The notes beneath the pieces were generated by a model. It made no database searches and was not told the origin of the DNA. It was given only the letters and a program-made list of their open reading frames with translations. A stretch of DNA of 64,000 nucleotides from Enterocloster clostridioformis (lineage in GTDB: Bacteria; Bacillota; Clostridia; Lachnospirales; Lachnospiraceae), in contig NZ_JAIWZC010000001.1 of NCBI RefSeq assembly GCF_020297485.1, forward strand, positions 4,588,001 to 4,652,000, read 5' to 3'. Both the position numbers and the translations under genes were made by a program. This document shows positions 60,077 through 64,000 of the stretch, piece by piece. The stretch's first letter is position 1. The number at the start of each line of letters is the position of its first letter.

Positions 60077-60420
60077 GGAGGTATCGAAATAGGCAGCGAA
60101 AGGGAGTGTCACACAATGGCATGAAATTATTTGGATTTTGTGCCGGGGGTGATGCTCCTGTTTTATTGCAGACCTTGTTACTTTGTACCTTAATTCATTT
60201 ATTTTCAGCTATAGGATATTTTGGCGGTTTATGGGAAATTAATGGTTCAATCCGCAATGAGACAAATCCGGCAGGATACGCTTGGGAAGCCATTGCACTA
60301 AATTGTGCCGCAGCAGGGAAATTGACTATAAAAATACCTCTATAAGCAGATTTTGGTTATTTGCCTTGTCTGCTTAAGAGGTATCATATTAGTTCCAGTG
60401 CTATTTTCTATGTAAATCAC
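60077..60420. other. Intergenic region between convergent flavodiiron and permease genes
   Basis: No convincing gene is present. A 79-codon open frame starts only at a GTG without a ribosome site, and its sequence is not family-like. The right end is a shared terminator. Confidence 0.55.
60334..60385. terminator. Bidirectional terminator, flavodiiron gene and permease gene
   Basis: ATACCTCT-TAAGCAGA (one bulged A) pairs with TCTGCTTA-AGAGGTAT around an 18-base loop. Confidence 0.85.
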
Positions 60421-61776
60421 TTATTGTGCCTTACCCGCCGGATCTTCCGCCTGAACCGGATCCTTTGGAAACACCTGATTAAGGATGATTGCGAGCAGGG
60501 ATGTCAGTATAACGCTGTTCTCCTCCAGCATTGCGGCGATTCCCGCGGGGAACTGGGCGCTGGCGCCTTTGCAGAACTGGGTGCCCAGGCCAAACGCCAG
60601 GGATACGCCGATAATCAGGCAGTTCCGGTTGGAGTAGCCGGCCTTGGCAAGGAGCTTCATGCCGGAGGTGGCAATCATTGCAAATACAACCACGGTACCG
60701 CCGCCAATCACGCAGTTGGGAATGGTGGACAGCACAGCGCCTACCTTGGGACAGAGACCGGCCAGGAACAGGATTCCGCAGCCAACCAGAATTACAAAAC
60801 GGGAGCACACTTTTGTCAATGCCACGATGCCGGAGTTCTGGCTGTAAGTGGCTGTGGGGAAGCTGTTAAGCACAGCTGAAATAATGGAGGTGATTACGTT
60901 TGCAGTGGCTCCGCCTCCGATTTCATCCGGGGTGGGTTCACGGTCCAGTCCGCCCATGCAGGATACGTTGAAATCTCCTATCATCTGTACGGCAACGATG
61001 AAATAAAGCAGAACAAACATCAGGGTATATCCCAAATCAAATTTTACGCCAAACGCAAATGGCTTTGGAACGGCAAACCAGGCCGCTTCTCCGATGCCTG
61101 AGAAACTTACCAGTCCCAGAATGACAGATAAAATGTAGCCTGCCGTCATACCGATAAGAATAGCCGCAACCTTGGGAAGGCCCTTGCCCAACACATTGAA
61201 TCCCAGTACGACCAGCACCACGAAAACGCCGACGGCCCAGTTGATGGGGGCTCCGAAATCCGGCGATGATGTACCGCCCGCAATATTGCCGATGGCAAGA
61301 TTAAAGATGGAAACACCTACGGTCATGACAATGGTTCCCGTCACCACAGGAGGGAAGAAGGATGACATTTTTTTAAGGAGTGTTCCGTAGCTGACCGCAA
61401 TGACGCCCGCCGCAATCTGGGCGCCGAAGATATAGGGAATTCCTTTGCTGCCGGCAATGGAAAGACAGGCCGGCAGGAATACATATGTAAGTCCCATCAT
61501 GCAGGGAAGGCCGGAGCCAATCTGTATGCTGCCGATTCGTATGGGATAGAGCTGGATTGCGGTTGAGATGCCAGCTCCCAGCATGCAGCACTGGAGCAGC
61601 ATGTTGGCGTCCTGAACAGACAGGCTGGCTGCGGACGCTACTAAAATCATAGGAACGATGTTCCCTACAAACATGGCCAGTACATGCTGCAGGCCTAAAG
61701 GCACTGCCTCCTTCATACCGGGCCTGCCGTCAAGCTGGAATTTTGAAGTGCTGGTTGATGTGTTCTTTTGTGACAT
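60421..61776 (-). CDS. Uracil/xanthine permease (NCS2 family)
   Basis: The 451-residue permease has about 12-14 membrane helices. The nucleobase-cation symporter-2 marks are QHVLAMFVGNIVPMIL near the N terminus and FPTATYSQNSGIVALTKVCSRF, the family's QNxGxxxxT signature with substrate-binding residues. It imports xanthine, uric acid or uracil with a proton; the exact base is not clear. AGGAGGGAAAAC lies before the ATG on the minus strand. It is a single gene, with a palindrome in its leader. A purine link with the molybdenum hydroxylase at 34-37 kb is possible but they are 23 kb apart. Confidence 0.92.
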   Translation of the reverse strand: MSQKNTSTSTSKFQLDGRPGMKEAVPLGLQHVLAMFVGNIVPMILVASAASLSVQDANMLLQCCMLGAGISTAIQLYPIRIGSIQIGSGLPCMMGLTYVFLPACLSIAGSKGIPYIFGAQIAAGVIAVSYGTLLKKMSSFFPPVVTGTIVMTVGVSIFNLAIGNIAGGTSSPDFGAPINWAVGVFVVLVVLGFNVLGKGLPKVAAILIGMTAGYILSVILGLVSFSGIGEAAWFAVPKPFAFGVKFDLGYTLMFVLLYFIVAVQMIGDFNVSCMGGLDREPTPDEIGGGATANVITSIISAVLNSFPTATYSQNSGIVALTKVCSRFVILVGCGILFLAGLCPKVGAVLSTIPNCVIGGGTVVVFAMIATSGMKLLAKAGYSNRNCLIIGVSLAFGLGTQFCKGASAQFPAGIAAMLEENSVILTSLLAIILNQVFPKDPVQAEDPAGKAQ

Positions 61777-61814
61777 TGTTGTTTTCCCTCCTGATTTTCT
61801 TTGATATTTAAAAA

Positions 61815-61828
61815 CGCTTTCATGAAAG
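61815..61828. promoter_or_regulatory. Palindrome upstream of the permease gene
   Basis: GCTTTCATGAAAGC is a perfect 14-base palindrome, about 40 bases ahead of the minus-strand permease gene. Read on the minus strand, TGAAAGCGTTTTTA also comes within one mismatch of a CcpA cre site. Confidence 0.45.
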
Positions 61829-62037
61829 CTTCAACACTTTGTGAAAGGTTGCCAGGGAAAATTGTGAATATTGACGGAAAATTAAAATGGATACCCGGAA
61901 AAAGCAGCATGTAAAATAAGTCTCCACATGGTTTTCTGCCAAATCCTTATCGGGTCCCGCTTGCGTTTTTACCTTCCTCCTGCTAAGATATTAGTACTAC
62001 GTAATGAAGTTTTATGCGATGGAGGTCGTCTGGGCAT

Positions 62038-63012
62038 ATGGCAAGTATCAGGGATGTGGCAAAAAAAGCGGGTGTAGGGGTGGGGACTGTTTCCCGGGCC
62101 CTTAACGGGACAGGCTATGTTGCGGAGGATACCAGGGCAAAAATCCTTGCAATCGCTGAGAAACTGGACTATCAGCCAAATGAGCTGGCCAGGAACCTGT
62201 TCCGGAACAGGACGGGAATCATTGGAATCGTGGTCCCTGATATGGAAAATCCATTTTTCAGCAAGCTGCTGAAACACATGGAAATCCAGCTCTATAAGAA
62301 CGGGTATAAGGCCATGATCTGCAATACCATTGAGATAAGCAACCGTGAGCAGGACTTTATTGACATGCTGCGCCAGAATGTAATGGACGGAATCATCACC
62401 GGCGCCCATTCCCTCCAGGATTACGCGTACTTGAACCTGAACAAGCCGGTGGTTGCCATGGACCGGAATCTGGGACCGGGTATTCCCATGATACACTCGG
62501 ACCACAAGGCGGGAGGCAGGATGGCGGCCCGGCTTCTTTTGGATGCGGGCTGCAGGAACGTGCTGAACTTTGGCGGTTCCTTCCGCGTTCATACGCCTTC
62601 CAATGACAGGCATCAGGAATTTAAGCAGGTCATGGAGGAAAATGGGGCATCTGTGAAAACCATTGAGATGGCCTGGAATATGATGGAATATGATTACTAT
62701 TGCCGTATCATGGAACAGTACATGGATATTTACCGGGATATTGACGGGGTGTTCACTACGGATATAGGAGCCCTCTACTGCCTTAACATAGCAAACCAGA
62801 GAGGCGTGAAGGTTCCGGAGAAACTCCATATCGTTGGTTATGACGCAGTTGACATGACCCGGCTGTTTACCCCCAAGCTTACCAGCATAGCGCAGGATAT
62901 ACCGGGACTGGCAGCGGCCTGTGTGGATACCATGATGGATCTGTTGGATGGTAAAAAAGTAGAGATGGAACAAATTCTGCCTGTTTCCATACAAAAAGGT
63001 GGAACGGTATAA
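62038..63012 (+). CDS. LacI-family regulator of the GH32 locus
   Basis: The 324-residue regulator starts ASIRDVAKKAGVGVGTVSRALNGTGYVAEDTRAKI, a typical LacI helix-turn-helix with hinge (YQPNELARNLF). A sugar-sensing domain follows (GIVVPDMENPFFSKLLKHME...VVAMDRNLGPGIPMIHSDHKAGGRMAARLL). ATG 62038 is supported by GATGGAGG about 10 bases ahead; the open frame extends a few codons further upstream. The downstream GH32 gene and the palindromes in front of it indicate control of fructan or sucrose use. A palindrome also overlaps its own stop codon. Confidence 0.93.
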   Translation: MASIRDVAKKAGVGVGTVSRALNGTGYVAEDTRAKILAIAEKLDYQPNELARNLFRNRTGIIGIVVPDMENPFFSKLLKHMEIQLYKNGYKAMICNTIEISNREQDFIDMLRQNVMDGIITGAHSLQDYAYLNLNKPVVAMDRNLGPGIPMIHSDHKAGGRMAARLLLDAGCRNVLNFGGSFRVHTPSNDRHQEFKQVMEENGASVKTIEMAWNMMEYDYYCRIMEQYMDIYRDIDGVFTTDIGALYCLNIANQRGVKVPEKLHIVGYDAVDMTRLFTPKLTSIAQDIPGLAAACVDTMMDLLDGKKVEMEQILPVSIQKGGTV

Positions 63013-63021
63013 AACGTTCCA
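63000..63021. promoter_or_regulatory. Inverted repeat with TGGAACG/CGTTCCA arms at the end of the LacI gene
   Basis: Perfect 7-base arms surround an 8-base centre and overlap the stop codon of the regulator gene. The half-site TGGAAC is shared with the operator at 63186, so it may be an auxiliary operator. Confidence 0.5.
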
Positions 63022-63075
63022 TAAAGAACACAGAGGATGCCTGAGAACGACAAATACAGTAATTGGAAAAAGAAT

Positions 63076-63128
63076 AAAAATAGTGCACAATATATAGAGC
63101 AAAAAACTGTGTATTGTGCACTATTTTT
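63076..63128 (+). terminator. Terminator after the LacI gene
   Basis: AAAAATAGTGCACAATA pairs perfectly with TATTGTGCACTATTTTT (17 pairs) around a 19-base loop. Confidence 0.9.
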
Positions 63129-63149
63129 GCGCGTTTTTACAAAAAGATA

Positions 63150-63178
63150 TTGACATACTAATCTAATAGTACTATAGT
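63150..63178 (+). promoter_or_regulatory. Promoter of the GH32 gene
   Basis: TTGACA and TATAGT lie 17 bases apart. A perfect operator-like palindrome starts 8 bases after the -10 box, where the transcript should begin. Confidence 0.85.
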
Positions 63179-63185
63179 GTGAACG

Positions 63186-63199
63186 TGGAACGGGTTCCA
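63186..63199. promoter_or_regulatory. LacI-type operator of the GH32 gene
   Basis: TGGAAC-GG-GTTCCA is a perfect dyad over the expected transcription start, well placed to block initiation. Confidence 0.7.
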
Positions 63200-63243
63200 T
63201 ATAGGAAAAATAGACACAGACAGGATAAGGGGAGGTGATGTGG

Positions 63244-64000
63244 ATGTTGGAATTTGACAGCGGGGAATACGAATCCATCTGCATATTTGCTGAAAAATCA
63301 GATGACAGGGATGGCTGGATCTGCCTGGAAGGACCCGGAGGAAAGGAACAGCAGGTTCACATGAATGACGACTGGTACCGCCTGGTACAGCTGGCCCTTC
63401 CCCAGAACGGTACATACCGCATCAGGCATAAAGGGGTTGGTCTCATCCAGATGTATCTGAGCGGAGGACCGGATTTGATGGAGCGGGGGATAAGGTTCCT
63501 GGACCCGGACAGCGGTGATGAAATGGAACTGGGAAAATGGTATGATACTCCTGTAAGGGAGCAGTATCATTTTAATCCTTTTATGAACTGGGTAAATGAT
63601 CCCAATGGGCTCTGCTGGTTCAAGGGATATTATCATCTGTTCTACCAGTCCAATCCCTTTGGGCAGGAATGGAATGACATGTACTGGGGCCATGCGGTGA
63701 GCCGGGATTTGCTGCATTGGACACATATGCCCTATGTCCTGGAACCTCAGCCCGGCCCGTGGAGGGATAAGGAACACAAGGGAGGGGATTTTTCGGGAAG
63801 CGCCCAGGTGGAAGGGGAACAGATGCATCTGTATCTGACCCGGCACCACGGTCCGCAGGAGGACGGTGAGGAAACCAGGGAATGGCAGACAGAGGCCGTG
63901 TGCAGGGACGGCATCCATGTGGAAAAGGAGCGCCCATGCATCACTGAAAGACCGGAAGGAGCATCCTTTGATTTCAGGGACCCCAAGGTACAACGGGCGG
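63244..64000 (+). CDS. GH32 fructan/sucrose hydrolase (3' end outside window)
   Basis: The visible 252 residues belong to a glycoside hydrolase family 32 enzyme (sucrose-6-phosphate hydrolase, invertase or levanase/inulinase). Motifs are FNPFMNWVNDPNG with the nucleophile D119, YYHLFYQSNPFG, MYWGHAVSRDLLHW, GDFSGSA, and FDFRDPKV with the transition-state Asp. About 105 residues precede the catalytic domain, an extra N-terminal domain not found in simple sucrose-6-phosphate hydrolases. No signal peptide is seen, so it is cytosolic unless the tail says otherwise. AGGGGAGG lies 8 bases before ATG 63244; the ATG at 63238 is too close. The catalytic Glu (EC motif) is beyond the window. Confidence 0.93.
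   Translation, partial: MLEFDSGEYESICIFAEKSDDRDGWICLEGPGGKEQQVHMNDDWYRLVQLALPQNGTYRIRHKGVGLIQMYLSGGPDLMERGIRFLDPDSGDEMELGKWYDTPVREQYHFNPFMNWVNDPNGLCWFKGYYHLFYQSNPFGQEWNDMYWGHAVSRDLLHWTHMPYVLEPQPGPWRDKEHKGGDFSGSAQVEGEQMHLYLTRHHGPQEDGEETREWQTEAVCRDGIHVEKERPCITERPEGASFDFRDPKVQRA

Noticed and set aside
60106..60345. 79-codon plus-strand open frame between the flavodiiron and permease genes
   Set aside because: It starts at a GTG without a ribosome site, has no family resemblance and lies in a gap ending in a terminator. The nearby ATG with a ribosome-like site is followed directly by a stop.
61777..62037. Purine riboswitch upstream of the xanthine/uracil permease
   Set aside because: I looked for the conserved guanine-aptamer core on the minus strand and did not find it. 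I cannot judge xanthine-type aptamers reliably by eye.
1..64000. CRISPR arrays, tRNA or rRNA genes
   Set aside because: No regularly spaced repeats, cloverleaf-like segments or rRNA-like stretches were noticed in reading the sequence; tRNAscan and CRISPR finders would be decisive.

Overview
The window looks like a gut clostridium of the family Lachnospiraceae, most likely the Enterocloster (Clostridium bolteae / C. clostridioforme) group. This rests on moderate GC, strong AGGAGG-type ribosome sites, a sporulation-type SpoIIM-XerD neighbourhood, a flavodiiron-rubredoxin fusion, and many ABC, PTS and LacI sugar systems. I saw no rRNA, tRNA or CRISPR array. Species assignment is inference.

Layout. 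1-5.5 kb: a plus-strand sugar-catabolic cluster with two tandem sugar-phosphate isomerase/epimerase paralogues, a 2-hydroxyacid dehydrogenase, a PrpR-type sigma-54 activator and an RpiB-type isomerase. 5.5-11.5 kb (minus): a membrane-anchored GH3/NagZ-like hydrolase and a 1443-residue two-headed CoA-dehydratase activase. 11.9-25.4 kb (plus): housekeeping genes comprising CorA, a rhomboid-like pseudoprotease, pyruvate kinase, a DAP-decarboxylase-like enzyme, ProC, NudF, SpoIIM, an EamA exporter, XerD, RuvAB and ZapA. Among them sit a lipase remnant, a truncated BlaI gene and a minus-strand RNase H-fold nuclease. 25.5-30.7 kb: U32 protease, FtsW/RodA-type protein and a class B penicillin-binding protein. 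30.7-33.6 kb: a LysR fragment abutting an agmatinase-like gene, then a YjiH membrane protein. 33.7-38.0 kb: a three-subunit molybdenum hydroxylase and a Nudix hydrolase.

38.1-49.4 kb is an accessory island. It holds decayed helicase and integrase pieces, an AT-rich AAA+ ATPase gene with one in-frame stop, a complete 2040-bp IS256-family element with an 8-bp target duplication and two passenger ORFs, a catabolic cassette (PTS EIICB, M20 hydrolase, M24-fold protein lacking metal ligands, RpiR regulator), and a complete IS630-family element whose transposase needs a -1 frameshift. 49.5-57.2 kb is a LacI-controlled operon for a rare sugar or polyol: epimerase, ABC importer, Gfo/Idh dehydrogenase and a second isomerase. 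57.5-61.8 kb holds a flavodiiron/rubredoxin/NADH-rubredoxin reductase fusion and a xanthine/uracil permease. 62.0-64.0 kb starts a LacI-GH32 fructan/sucrose locus that runs off the window.

The two LacI loci share one design: a TTGACA-17-TATAGT promoter with perfect palindromic candidate operators beside or just after it. The best leads are the IS256 element with passengers, the IS-flanked PTS/M20/M24 cassette with its non-metallo M24 protein, the UUUAAAA frameshift in IS630, the three TGATGTCT repeats ahead of the rpiB-like promoter, and several deletion scars (lipase, BlaI, LysR/agmatinase).
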